64,000 nucleotides of DNA from G963665925 sp963676345 (GTDB lineage: Bacteria > Bacillota > Clostridia > Peptostreptococcales > Acidaminobacteraceae): positions 447,609 to 511,608 of the forward strand of contig CAXXTS010000004.1 of NCBI GenBank assembly GCA_963676345.2, read 5' to 3'. Below are positions 49,734 to 57,925 of the stretch, one piece after another. Numbering within the stretch: position 1 is the first letter of the stretch; the number at the start of each line of letters is the position of its first letter. The notes under the pieces were generated by a model. The model did not search any database, was not told the origin of the DNA, and saw only the letters and a program-made list of their open reading frames with translations. The translations under genes were made by a program, and so were the position numbers.

Positions 49734-50713
49734 GCTTCCTCTTTTTTTAATGGTGCGAAATCTATATATAGAGTTTCTTCATCGATTAGTTTAATAGTAA
49801 TATAATCTCTACCATACCGTTTAAGGTCTGCCATTGTAACTTTTGCATCATCACTCAGTCCTAGACGTTTCCGAATATACTTACCAATAATATCTTTCTC
49901 TGGGTAGGAGCTCAATTGCTTAGGGTATTTTTCGCCGTTAACAGGTTGAGAGCCTTCGAATAGACCTTGCATAATTGTACCATCATCCCAGATAAATTCG
50001 AGTGTTTCGTTTTGTCGTGTGACTTTACCACCAACCGTTTTAACGGGTTTCTTAAGCTTTGGTTTGAAGATATTTGGGTGATGTTTGATATGTTTTACTC
50101 TTATTGGTACATAAGCAACCGCTTCGGCATTATGTCCATCTCCATGTCCCCAGTTTAAACCACCCTTAGGTTGTACTTCACCAGTAGTGGGGTCATATAA
50201 TACCATATCACAAGTAAGGCTAGTCGCATCAGATACATCAATACTAGTTTCAACTTCCTCGGTTGGGGCGTACTCGGTACAGTTAACTGAGTTTAAGAGT
50301 ATTTCATCATAGTATTCTTGCAAAGGAGCGAACGTGTCAAATGTTGTTTCTGCTAGTGTTTCTCTAAAGTCAGTAGTTAAACCATTAGTAGAAAAATTGG
50401 CTGAACCTACAAGTGCGTGTACTATTTGACCGTCTTTTTTCCAAAGATAACATTTGGAGTGAACTGGGGTATCTGAGTAAAGTACAGTTGTAGTTGCATC
50501 TTCACTTACAATGTTCTTGATAGTGTTATCAAGCCTATTTGATATTCCTTGGCTTCCGAACATACCATATATAACTGTTGTTGGGAATGGTAATGTTGAA
50601 AGTCTCTTTATTGGAACCGGGCCAACATACCCGGAAATAATCACTAATTCATCACAGGGAAACATTTGATGACGGTGAAAAATGATTTCTTCGATGTTTT
50701 TATTAAATAACAT
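49730..50713 (-). CDS. NgoFVII-type (PLD family) restriction endonuclease
   Basis: A 327-residue protein. The N-terminal nuclease domain has ELVIISGYVGPVPI and the single phospholipase-D motif VHSKCYLWKKDG...ALVGSANFS (His and Lys of HxK). The C-terminal half is probably the DNA-recognition domain. This pattern matches the RE_NgoFVII family, type II enzymes that act as dimers. It faces the methyltransferase genes and is divergent from vsr. Confidence 0.8.
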   Translation of the reverse strand: MLFNKNIEEIIFHRHQMFPCDELVIISGYVGPVPIKRLSTLPFPTTVIYGMFGSQGISNRLDNTIKNIVSEDATTTVLYSDTPVHSKCYLWKKDGQIVHALVGSANFSTNGLTTDFRETLAETTFDTFAPLQEYYDEILLNSVNCTEYAPTEEVETSIDVSDATSLTCDMVLYDPTTGEVQPKGGLNWGHGDGHNAEAVAYVPIRVKHIKHHPNIFKPKLKKPVKTVGGKVTRQNETLEFIWDDGTIMQGLFEGSQPVNGEKYPKQLSSYPEKDIIGKYIRKRLGLSDDAKVTMADLKRYGRDYITIKLIDEETLYIDFAPLKKEEA

Positions 50714-50855
50714 AGCTCACCTCTTACAGAATTTGTATTTGCCTACCCCGATTATAGCACTTAACTTTATTTGGTACCAGAGTATTCTGTTAATTTATGT
50801 AACCATTGATATAAGGGGGTCGTTGAATGGGTATACAAGTAGCGAGGTGCTATGT

Positions 50856-51278
50856 ATGGGAGATATGTATACAAAAGAAAAAAGAAGCGAAATAATGTCA
50901 CATATTCAAGGTAAGGATACTGAACCTGAAATATTAGTCCGCGAATACTTGTTCAGTAGAGGATTTCGTTATCGTAAGAATGATAAAAGGTATCCGGGTA
51001 AGCCAGATATAGTGTTGCCGAAGTATAAGACAGTAATACTTGTTCACGGTTGTTTTTGGCATAGCCACAAGGGGTGTAAGTACGCTACTATACCTAAAAG
51101 TAACACTGAGTATTGGGTGGAGAAGTTAGAACGAAATAAGGAAAGAGACATTGAGAACATTAAAAAGCTCGAAGAGATAGGTTTTCGTGTAATCATCGTT
51201 TGGGAATGTGAGCTAAAGAAAGATATCATAAAAGTACTTGAGAACCTTGTTGATAGGATTATGAATATTGACGATTAA
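50856..51278 (+). CDS. vsr: Very short patch repair endonuclease Vsr
   Basis: A 140-residue Vsr protein: MGDMYTKEKRSEIMSHIQGKDTEPE, the catalytic-fold segment YRKNDKRYPGKPDIVLPKYKTVILVHGCFWHSHKGC and VIIVWECELKK. It nicks T:G mismatches arising by deamination of 5-methylcytosine and is the standard companion of C5 methyltransferases. ATG 50856 is six bases after GAGGTG; the long upstream in-frame extension overlaps the nuclease gene and is not Vsr-like. Confidence 0.93.
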   Translation: MGDMYTKEKRSEIMSHIQGKDTEPEILVREYLFSRGFRYRKNDKRYPGKPDIVLPKYKTVILVHGCFWHSHKGCKYATIPKSNTEYWVEKLERNKERDIENIKKLEEIGFRVIIVWECELKKDIIKVLENLVDRIMNIDD

Positions 51279-51323
51279 AGACCTGATCTGTTGCCCTGCG
51301 GGCAACAAATCAGGTCTTTTTTT
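51277..51323. terminator. Bidirectional terminator between vsr and abrB-like gene
   Basis: AAAGACCTGAT/ATCAGGTCTTT plus an inner TTGCCC/GGGCAA stem form one long hairpin with A and T runs on both sides. The two genes converge here; the abrB-like stop lies in its edge. Confidence 0.9.
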
Positions 51324-51567
51324 AGAGTAGTTTTTGTGATTCCGTAATGCAATCAACGCATATCCTCTTATTTTTATAAGTTTTAAGGTCATTACCAGCC
51401 CCACAGATATAACAAAGCGGTTTGTACGCCCTCAATATGATAGTATCCCCCTCAGTGAATATTTCTAAAGCATCTTTCTCACCAATGTTCAAGGTTCTTC
51501 TGAGTTCAATTGGAATGACTACACGACCCAATTCATCAACTTTTCTTACGATTCCTGTACTTTTCAT
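51322..51567 (-). CDS. AbrB-type transition-state regulator with C-terminal Cys pairs
   Basis: An 81-residue protein. Residues 1-47 (STGIVRKVDELGRVVIPIELRRTLNIGEKDALEIF) are the swapped-hairpin DNA-binding AbrB domain. The C-terminal 30 residues hold CYICG and CVDC, two CxxC pairs that probably bind zinc. ATG 51567 lies five bases after GGAGG. It ends the defence island; whether it controls those genes is unknown. Confidence 0.9.
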   Translation of the reverse strand: MKSTGIVRKVDELGRVVIPIELRRTLNIGEKDALEIFTEGDTIILRAYKPLCYICGAGNDLKTYKNKRICVDCITESQKLL

Positions 51568-52728
51568 TAGCACCTCCCATTTTTACCATTGTACCAGAAA
51601 ATGGTATTTAATCAATGGAAATAAGCTCGTAAATCAGGTTGTAAGAGTAAAGGCGAATTAATTGACTAAATCCTCGCGGCGGCTATTTACAATGCATACA
51701 GAGGGTTTTAAGGGTTCTGAATGATGTTTAAAGATGATGTAGTACGGATTAATGTTCAACTAAAAAGTAGGCAAAATTTTAATAAGTACTCAACAAAATG
51801 TGTAAAAATGAGGTCAAATACTTATATCTTATACATCACAGTAACCACCTAAAAATGGTAGAAACGAGCAGCTGTTGATTTGAACTATTTCGGGAGCAAT
51901 TTATTGACGATAGGAGTAGTAGGAAAAGTACAGAAAATCTAACAGATGCAGTAAACAAAAGGCGGTGCAAAAAGTTAAATGGACATAAAAGAAAAAAATT
52001 GAACAGTTGAGCGGACATATTTGGACAATTGGGTGGACAGAAAGAATAATAAGGATAGGGGAATATTGCCTAAAATCTGTTCATAGGATAAAGAGTATAA
52101 GATGAAGAGTGGGTCAGGTAATCAGAGAAAAAGGAACACAATAAACTTAGACTAAGCAAGGGTTTGAGCCATTTTAGACCATTACTATAGTATAACTATA
52201 GCACACCATCTAAGTCACGTTCAAAGCACTGTCATAGCTATCTCAGAGTGCTCTCCAATAACCATCATATACGAAGGGGTGTAATCTTGATTTCTATGAC
52301 CTCTTTAACTCTGTGCGAGAGTGCTATTTAACCCACTCTAATCCCAATATTTTAGTGGTATACAGTGGTTTAGTACACCATCAATATGACCATTAAAAAT
52401 GGCAGGATAAACCTCACAAACCAGTAGAATAACTACATAAGATATCTCATTCACTGACCCATAGTGGTCAGCTTAAAATAGATTCACCCCTGTTCGAATG
52501 AACAGGGGTATTTTAGTGTCCTTATTTGTTACAGTTGTATGACAGAATTATTCGACCTTTTCAGTATCACTCAAACCCATATATGATGGTACTTTGCAAT
52601 TTAATAATATGATTAAAGTTTGTTGATATAGCAAGGTTACAGCGTTTTATTGACATTTGGGAAAAAGCTAAACACAGGCTATCCTATGCTTAGTAAAAGG
52701 CAAGCCAGTTAAGAGAGGATGAATAGTT
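51568..52728. other. Long non-coding stretch with short repeats
   Basis: This 1.16-kb stretch has no credible gene in any frame. It contains GGACA/GAACA repeats at 51981, 52001, 52013, 52023 and 52035, the last four spaced 12, 10 and 12 bases; a palindrome CTATAGT/ACTATAG near 52190-52207; a small hairpin CTGACC/GGTCAG near 52455; and a terminator-like hairpin at 52486-52514. It may hold an origin, control region or decayed genes. Confidence 0.5.
52486..52514 (+). terminator. Terminator-like hairpin in the non-coding stretch
   Basis: ACCCCTGTTC-gaat-GAACAGGGGT is followed by ATTTT. No upstream gene is recognised, so an unannotated transcript (small RNA) may end here. Confidence 0.6.
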
Positions 52729-52902
52729 ATGGCAAGGAAGAAGCAGCAAGGGGTAGGGTTTAGGACAACAGCAAGACGAATGAGTATTCTTAAAGCCTAT
52801 TCCGTGTTGAAAGAAAAGAGTGTCACTTCATTGTTTGAGGATTACATAGATAGTCTAGCAGATGAGGTTATAGAGTATTTAAACGAACAAGAACAGAAGT
52901 AA
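52729..52902 (+). CDS. Small basic RHH-like protein
   Basis: A 57-residue protein starting MARKKQQGVGFRTTARRMS. A basic N-terminus is followed by two predicted helices (ILKAYSVLKEKSVTSLFEDYI and ADEVIEYLNEQEQK), similar to the size and layout of CopG/Arc plasmid repressors. GAGAGGATG lies nine bases before the ATG. It opens a run of small unknown genes. Confidence 0.6.
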   Translation: MARKKQQGVGFRTTARRMSILKAYSVLKEKSVTSLFEDYIDSLADEVIEYLNEQEQK

Positions 52903-53033
52903 AAACCGAGTTATACACTTATTACCCGGGTGGGAAAACACATACTGAGGTGTTCTACTGGGGGAATTGAAGTGAGTAGGTATCAAACTGACGATTTGTC
53001 TCAATGTATAAATGGTAGGAGGGAGTTGTAAAT

Positions 53034-53288
53034 ATGAGTAAGAAATTGAGTCCTAGACTATTTGCTGAGAAGTATATAGATAAGGAGAGCTTTGATAGAG
53101 TTGAAATTGTAGGTGTTGGTTTGTTTAGGTCAGGATATTCAATAGAGAATATTGCATCAGAATACAGACTATCAGTGACAGAAACACTAAGTTGTATGAC
53201 TGGCTTAGAAGTAAAGGATATTGACTATCTACTAGAAATGAATTGGATGCCTTTTGTCATAGCTGACCTTCATTCGAGGAAAGATTAG
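53034..53288 (+). CDS. Small HTH-like protein of unknown family
   Basis: An 84-residue protein. The middle (VGLFRSGYSIENIASEYRLSVTETLSCMTGL) reads like a helix-turn-helix of sigma-70 region 4 or Trp-repressor type. GGAGGGAGTTG precedes the ATG. It is 36 bases upstream of the first of two related unknown genes. Function not known. Confidence 0.65.
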   Translation: MSKKLSPRLFAEKYIDKESFDRVEIVGVGLFRSGYSIENIASEYRLSVTETLSCMTGLEVKDIDYLLEMNWMPFVIADLHSRKD

Positions 53289-53324
53289 AAAGTAGTAAAC
53301 TCTATATGAGAAAGGGATGTAATT

Positions 53325-54158
53325 ATGCAAAGTATAAAGAAGGTGTTAAATAGCGTATACCCTAGTTTAGCTGAAGTGTACGCTCAGGAGTATAAGGATG
53401 ATAAGGAGAAGATACAGGCGTTACTAGTTAAGGTATATGAAAGACTAGATAAAATAAGAATACAACTTAGCAAAAGAGTCGAGAATAATTGGGGAGAATC
53501 AAAGGTTGGGTACTGTACGAGTTATTTTGATTACCTTAGAAGAAATGCAGAAGATGAGGTGTATAATCTTGTTGCTTTAGATTTTAATCGTATATTGGAT
53601 GTAATCACGAAGGCTAAGGATAATCAGAATGCAAATCGGAAAGAACGCAGGCACCGGTCGCAGAACATCAAGGCATTAGAGTGTGATTTGATGTTGATGG
53701 ATATTATTGACTATAAACGAAAAACACTTATTGAAGTGAATATGCTGTTTGAGGGCACTGAACCATTAAAATACAGAGAGTTATTAGCACAGATGAATGC
53801 ATTTGAGGAGATTGTTGGTCTTATTGCTATATGTACAGATGAAAGTAATCATGTATTGAAACAGAAGATATGGGTAGGAGAGCAGGAAATCAGGATAAAA
53901 GAGTGGAGACATAGAGAATTGGCAGAGTCACATCAATATGCAGTTAATGATAATGAGATTATTGATGCTTATAGAGAATATGATACAGATATCAGTAGCT
54001 TAATGAATTATGTGCAAGTTTCTAACCTAAGCAATATGATCAGGATGCTTAAGTTGGCATTGGATGGTGATTTATCAAAGGTAACTCCAAGCTTGGTATC
54101 TGACCTCTTGCTAAATAAAAAAGAGTTGATTACCACTCTTATGAATGTAAGCCATTGA
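53325..54158 (+). CDS. Unknown protein, first of a tandem paralogous pair
   Basis: A 277-residue, highly helical and charged protein with no recognised domain, signal peptide or membrane segment. Its N-terminus (MQSIKKVLNSVYPSLAEVYAQEY) resembles that of the next gene (MQRELMRAVYPSLDRVDSREF), both followed by a D..K...A/N stretch, and the two are of similar length. It overlaps the in-frame extension of the next gene and is probably co-transcribed. It likely arose by duplication. Function unknown. Confidence 0.7.
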   Translation: MQSIKKVLNSVYPSLAEVYAQEYKDDKEKIQALLVKVYERLDKIRIQLSKRVENNWGESKVGYCTSYFDYLRRNAEDEVYNLVALDFNRILDVITKAKDNQNANRKERRHRSQNIKALECDLMLMDIIDYKRKTLIEVNMLFEGTEPLKYRELLAQMNAFEEIVGLIAICTDESNHVLKQKIWVGEQEIRIKEWRHRELAESHQYAVNDNEIIDAYREYDTDISSLMNYVQVSNLSNMIRMLKLALDGDLSKVTPSLVSDLLLNKKELITTLMNVSH

Positions 54159-54184
54159 ATATAGATAGAGGAAAGGTGTTTGTT

Positions 54185-54958
54185 ATGCAGAGAGAACTAA
54201 TGAGAGCAGTATATCCTAGTTTAGATAGGGTTGATTCGAGAGAGTTTGAGTGTGACGAGGATAAGTTGAATGCTGTAATTGAGATGGGTTTAGAGAATAT
54301 TAATAGATGTTTGAATCAAAGAGAATCAGATTCACTATTAGCTGGAAAGAACAGGGTTGATAAGTATTTGGAGGATAAAAAGAACGATATATTGGGGTAT
54401 AAGTCTATGCTTGGGCTGGGATTGGTTCAAGAGTATGCTATAACAGATGTAGTTGAGTCTATCGAGGACATACTGATACATTTAGACGTGATTGATAAAG
54501 AGAATAGAATTCACAACTACTGGTTAGACATTTCGAACTCATTATCAGAACCGTTACAGGAAATTTATAGCGTGGATTCCATCATTGTTGAGATAGAGCA
54601 TACTTTTAAGTTATTAAGTGTTTGTGCAAATTCATCCAAAGAGATGGTGCAACAACTTTCTGATACGGAGCAAACATTAAGTTTAGCAGAAGAAGTATGG
54701 TGTAATTCAGAGACAAGAAGTGAGAGAGAGAAAGAATTAGAGCTTCTTGATTACTTTGAAGCAAGTAGCAATTACGAGTACGCAATGAAAGTGCTTATTG
54801 ATACTGTCGAAATACAAGATAAGGATGTGAAGAGTATCCTAAGATTATATGATGATATACAGGCTGTATATAAGGGAAAAGAAGATTTTCGAGTGACAGA
54901 TATACTCAGTAGTCAACGATTACTTATAGGAGAGAGGGTACTTAGGTTGAGTGTCTAA
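54185..54958 (+). CDS. Unknown protein, second of a tandem paralogous pair
   Basis: A 257-residue helical acidic protein. ATG 54185 follows GAGGAAAGGTG; an in-frame ATG at 54155 overlaps the previous gene. The shared VYPSL motif and overall layout mark it as a diverged duplicate of the preceding gene. No catalytic motif is apparent. A coiled-coil-like segment occurs around residues 150-200. Confidence 0.7.
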   Translation: MQRELMRAVYPSLDRVDSREFECDEDKLNAVIEMGLENINRCLNQRESDSLLAGKNRVDKYLEDKKNDILGYKSMLGLGLVQEYAITDVVESIEDILIHLDVIDKENRIHNYWLDISNSLSEPLQEIYSVDSIIVEIEHTFKLLSVCANSSKEMVQQLSDTEQTLSLAEEVWCNSETRSEREKELELLDYFEASSNYEYAMKVLIDTVEIQDKDVKSILRLYDDIQAVYKGKEDFRVTDILSSQRLLIGERVLRLSV

Positions 54959-55268
54959 GAATTTTGAAGTATCAAAGCCTGAAAAACATAAAATAGTTCT
55001 AAGTAATGATTAAGAGACTAGTGCTAGTTAAGCAGTCAGCAATTAAGAGTTAAGTGAGAATTAAGTAGAAAAATATACAGCGATAAAGATAAGAAAGTAA
55101 GCTATATCAAGGTTTCTGAGACTAGAGATTGATTTGAAAAGTTAATAGACATCAAACGTAGTGATAATCGGCATTTGACAATGAAATACAAAAAAAGCAA
55201 GTAAAAGCTACAAAAATAACAATGATATTCAGTAGTTTTAGTCTTGGTAGTGACAGGGGATGAGAACA
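54959..55268. other. Gene-free gap with scattered TTAAG motifs
   Basis: This 310-base gap has no gene. TTAAG occurs five times between 55010 and 55065 with irregular spacing (18, 15, 7, 11). No promoter or terminator is convincing. Confidence 0.4.
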
Positions 55269-55958
55269 ATGGGGAGAAGAAAAAATATATTCAAGGACTT
55301 AGAGAACTGTGTAGTAGATACAGCATACGCACTTAAACAGTGTGACAAGAGAGACGCAGAGCAATACAAGCGACTAAGGACAAGATACAGGGCGTTGAAA
55401 GAAGTGGCAGGCTATGTTGATAGCTATAAATGGATGTCAAAAGCTAAATCAATCGAGCAGCTAAAGTACATCAGAGCGGCTAAGTATGATTATAAGCTCA
55501 TCAGAGAGAATCTAAAGATGGATGATAGAACTCTACGCAACTTTATGGGTTACTGCTCAGCAAGGCTTAAAAGCAAGATTGGGAGCAATACTATTGACCT
55601 TTTAATGCAAGATGCAGTTGGAATAGCAATGGTGCAATATAAGGCTCTAACGGGTACTTACAGCCTAGATAAGTTGCTAAGAGAAGATGTTGTTGAGAAG
55701 CTCCCACAACCGAAGTTTGAACCTTGCGACTTAAAGGACTGCAAGAAAGAAATCAAGTACCTATTTAGCAACAGTGAGTACGTTAGAGATAAGAGATTGG
55801 AAGGGTTAGACACCAATAAGCTTGCATTTTTAAGATTCGTCATTGAGGAAGATACACAAAAATTCGATAAGGACAAGTGTGATTTAGTTGAGTTGCTATT
55901 GGGGGATGGTAAAGGTTTAAAGGCATACCTAGAAAAGCTAGACGAGCAGGTGGTGTAG
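55269..55958 (+). CDS. Basic helical protein of unknown function
   Basis: A 229-residue Lys/Arg-rich helical protein (MGRRKNIFKDLENCVVDTAYALKQCDKRDAEQYKRLRTRYRAL...). I do not recognise it. Composition suggests nucleic-acid binding. ATG 55269 is nine bases after GGGG; ATG 55260 is almost on top of it. Two bases separate it from the next small gene, and a terminator closes the pair. Confidence 0.65.
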   Translation: MGRRKNIFKDLENCVVDTAYALKQCDKRDAEQYKRLRTRYRALKEVAGYVDSYKWMSKAKSIEQLKYIRAAKYDYKLIRENLKMDDRTLRNFMGYCSARLKSKIGSNTIDLLMQDAVGIAMVQYKALTGTYSLDKLLREDVVEKLPQPKFEPCDLKDCKKEIKYLFSNSEYVRDKRLEGLDTNKLAFLRFVIEEDTQKFDKDKCDLVELLLGDGKGLKAYLEKLDEQVV

Positions 55959-55960
55959 TT

Positions 55961-56203
55961 ATGTCAGATAAATACGAGGCACTAGTGGGTATCGTGGATG
56001 TTGAGACAGTAACTAAGGATGAGGACTATGTACAACTTAAAATAACGTGTGCCTCAAGCTGTATAAAGAGCATGGCCGCAGCGTACATCATCGGAGAAGC
56101 TGAGATAGTCGAGCTTCAAGGGAGGACGTACAAGGCAAGTAGACCTCAATGGGACACTGAGGACGATACAACAATAATCTTAAAATACACTGCAATAAAC
56201 TAG
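55961..56203 (+). CDS. Small acidic protein of unknown function
   Basis: An 80-residue acidic protein, beta-rich by eye, with two Cys in ITCASSCI. It follows the basic 229-residue protein by two bases with GGTGGTG as a ribosome site; a basic/acidic adjacent pair may form a complex. A strong terminator follows. No family recognised. Confidence 0.6.
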   Translation: MSDKYEALVGIVDVETVTKDEDYVQLKITCASSCIKSMAAAYIIGEAEIVELQGRTYKASRPQWDTEDDTTIILKYTAIN

Positions 56204-56208
56204 TTCTG

Positions 56209-56245
56209 AGAGCGAGTAGACATTGAGTCCACTCGCTCTTTTTCT
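56209..56245 (+). terminator. Intrinsic terminator
   Basis: AGAGCGAGT(a)GAC/GTC(c)ACTCGCTCT forms a stem with loop ATTGA and is followed by TTTTC. Confidence 0.85.
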
Positions 56246-56585
56246 TTACAAGGTAGAGCGTTGACATACGAGAAGATTTTCTTTGTGACCAATCAGCTTA
56301 GGTATGACATTGTAGTATGATTTTTCGGGTCGATTTTTTGTCATCAAATTTCTTTTTGACTAAAACACCTGTAAACAGTAGGTGTCTGAAAAATATAAAA
56401 CAGCAAAAGGGTCCAAGTATGACTTTTTTATCCGACTGTTTCCATTGACACGAGGTAATTTCTATGGTCAATACACAAAATCAAGTGACAGAGGGGTGTT
56501 TATTACAGTGCAACATTGCAAAAAGAAAGGCAGATTTTTAAGTAAGATTTCCGGGACAGTTTTTGTAAAAGAAATCACTGGTGTT

Positions 56586-56660
56586 ACCAAAACAATTGGC
56601 AAGTGTTACAAAACAATGGACATATAAGACCAAAACAAATAGCAGGTATACCAAAACAAA
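56586..56660 (+). repeat. Iteron-like direct repeats (four copies, 21-22 bp period)
   Basis: CAAAACAA occurs at 56588, 56609, 56631 and 56652, spacings 21, 22 and 21, always after TA or AC (TTACCAAAACAA, TTACAAAACAA, GACCAAAACAA, TACCAAAACAA). A weaker copy (GTAAAAGAAATCAC) lies one period upstream. Two-helical-turn direct repeats are typical of plasmid iterons or multi-site operators. The flanking 56246-56865 stretch has no convincing gene. Confidence 0.6.
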
Positions 56661-56849
56661 TCACAAATACACTATAACCCATACAGTTTTACCTCCTCTC
56701 AGCAGTTACACCTTGCACAAGCAGTTATAAAAGTTGAATGGACAGTTGATGTGGTTCTATAAACGAAATTTTTGACATAAATAAAGAACTTTCGAGCAGT
56801 AATAGGTGAAAGTGGGCAGAAAGTATTATGTTAATTGTAGCCATAGAGA

Positions 56850-56860
56850 GGGGGGGGGGG
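56850..56860 (+). repeat. G11 homopolymer at the ribosome-binding site
   Basis: Eleven consecutive G residues lie at the Shine-Dalgarno position, five bases before ATG 56866. Length changes by slipped-strand mispairing would alter ribosome binding. A sequencing artefact is possible. Confidence 0.8.
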
Positions 56861-56865
56861 ACGGG

Positions 56866-57171
56866 ATGAGTAAGAGTGATAAGGATTTAAAGAATGAAGA
56901 GTACAAAATGGTACGTATAGATATTGATGACCCTATATTTATTGACACCTTAGCATACATTATGAGTAGGAGTAGTCAGTACTTAGACATTAGGATGACA
57001 ATTAATCTTGATGCTACCGCATCATTGACAATCGGCAGTTATGTTGATGAGAAAGAGGATAATGTACCTCACGAGGCAACAGCCTTAAAGGAATCTGTTT
57101 TAACTAATATGCAGCTACTAGAAAGGCTGGGGTTGAGATACTTGGAGCAAGAAAAGAGAGAGGAAGTGTAG
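56866..57171 (+). CDS. Small protein of unknown function behind a poly-G tract
   Basis: A 101-residue protein (MSKSDKDLKNEEYKMVRIDIDDP...). ATG 56866 is the best start; a frame from 56806 reads through the poly-G run as Gly codons and depends on its length. It is mixed alpha/beta with no recognised domain. Two bases separate it from the next gene, so the two are coupled. If the G run varies, both could be phase-variable. Confidence 0.65.
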   Translation: MSKSDKDLKNEEYKMVRIDIDDPIFIDTLAYIMSRSSQYLDIRMTINLDATASLTIGSYVDEKEDNVPHEATALKESVLTNMQLLERLGLRYLEQEKREEV

Positions 57172-57173
57172 TA

Positions 57174-57623
57174 ATGCTAAACAATGTAATCATCGAAGTA
57201 CAAGTGTCACAGGGAGAGGTAGGTAGGCTAATTCAGTTGATTGATAATGAGGTGTGTGTACCTTGCAAAGTCTGGTTAAGAGCAGAGGAGGGGCGTGTTG
57301 CGCTGATACGCAGTAAGGATAAGTTAGCAGCTGACCTCAAGGTGTCAGAGCCGATTGCACAGTTGTTACAGGTTGCACTAAAAAATCGTATTGGTATTGT
57401 AGAGGTTAATATCAACGTTGAGGATAAGATACTTGCGATAAGTATGCTGCAAGATACAGTGGTAGGTCAACATATGAGTAATCCGACAGATGCACTCGTA
57501 GTGACGCACGACTTAAGTATTGAGGGTATGCTACATCGTTCTGAGGAAATCATTGACACCCGATGTGATGCAGACGATGAGGATGTTGATGGTGGCTGGG
57601 ATTTTGAGGTTAGATTAAGTTGA
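57174..57623 (+). CDS. Protein of unknown function
   Basis: A 149-residue acidic protein, beta-rich in its first 110 residues (NNVIIEVQVSQGEVGRLIQLIDN; IGIVEVNINVEDKILAIS) with a very acidic tail (DADDEDVDGGWDFEV). No family recognised. It is coupled to the gene before it and lies 47 bases before the next. Confidence 0.65.
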   Translation: MLNNVIIEVQVSQGEVGRLIQLIDNEVCVPCKVWLRAEEGRVALIRSKDKLAADLKVSEPIAQLLQVALKNRIGIVEVNINVEDKILAISMLQDTVVGQHMSNPTDALVVTHDLSIEGMLHRSEEIIDTRCDADDEDVDGGWDFEVRLS

Positions 57624-57670
57624 GTTAGAGAGGGTGCTGATGCACCCTCCACTGTATGGAGGTGTGGGGT

Positions 57671-57925
57671 ATGGGAAAGGAAAAGATGCGATACTATCTT
57701 GCCGAGGAGTTGTTTGAATGCCTATCAAAGGCACAGAGGGGTAATACGGTTGGGGTAGGAAGCTTAGTAGACATCGAGGACAAGGATTTTAGTAGGCTGA
57801 TGCAGATATTAAAAGCAATGGAGCAGCGAGGGGTAAATCTAGAGTCGGTTAACGAACCTGCATTGAATGGAAAGACTTATTCTAAGTTGGAAAACTCAAT
57901 TATGATACTTAAGTACTTCAAGTAG
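57671..57925 (+). CDS. Small protein of unknown function
   Basis: An 84-residue helical protein (MGKEKMRYYLAEELFECLSKAQ...). ATG 57671 is six bases after GGAGGTG; ATG 57656 lies before that site. It ends a four-gene run of unknowns and is followed by the repeat-rich region upstream of the recombinase gene. Confidence 0.6.
   Translation: MGKEKMRYYLAEELFECLSKAQRGNTVGVGSLVDIEDKDFSRLMQILKAMEQRGVNLESVNEPALNGKTYSKLENSIMILKYFK

Noticed and set aside
50203..50219. CCATATCACAAGTAAGG as a second copy of the rlmH-end att sequence
   Set aside because: It shares the ten bases TATCACAAGT with the rlmH end but lies inside the NgoFVII-type nuclease gene, where its codons encode conserved-looking protein; an element ending there would cut the gene. 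A ten-base match is not rare enough in 64 kb.
50682..50855. N-terminal extension of Vsr
   Set aside because: It overlaps the divergent nuclease gene and its promoter region, and does not resemble Vsr; a ribosome site precedes the internal ATG at 50856.
51836..52018. 60-codon minus-strand frame in the gene-free stretch
   Set aside because: Phe/Leu/Ser-rich composition typical of an antisense A-rich sequence, and no ribosome site.
56382..56627. 81-codon plus-strand frame starting with GTG
   Set aside because: No ribosome-binding site, a start inside a small hairpin, odd composition, and its 3' end runs into the iteron-like repeats.
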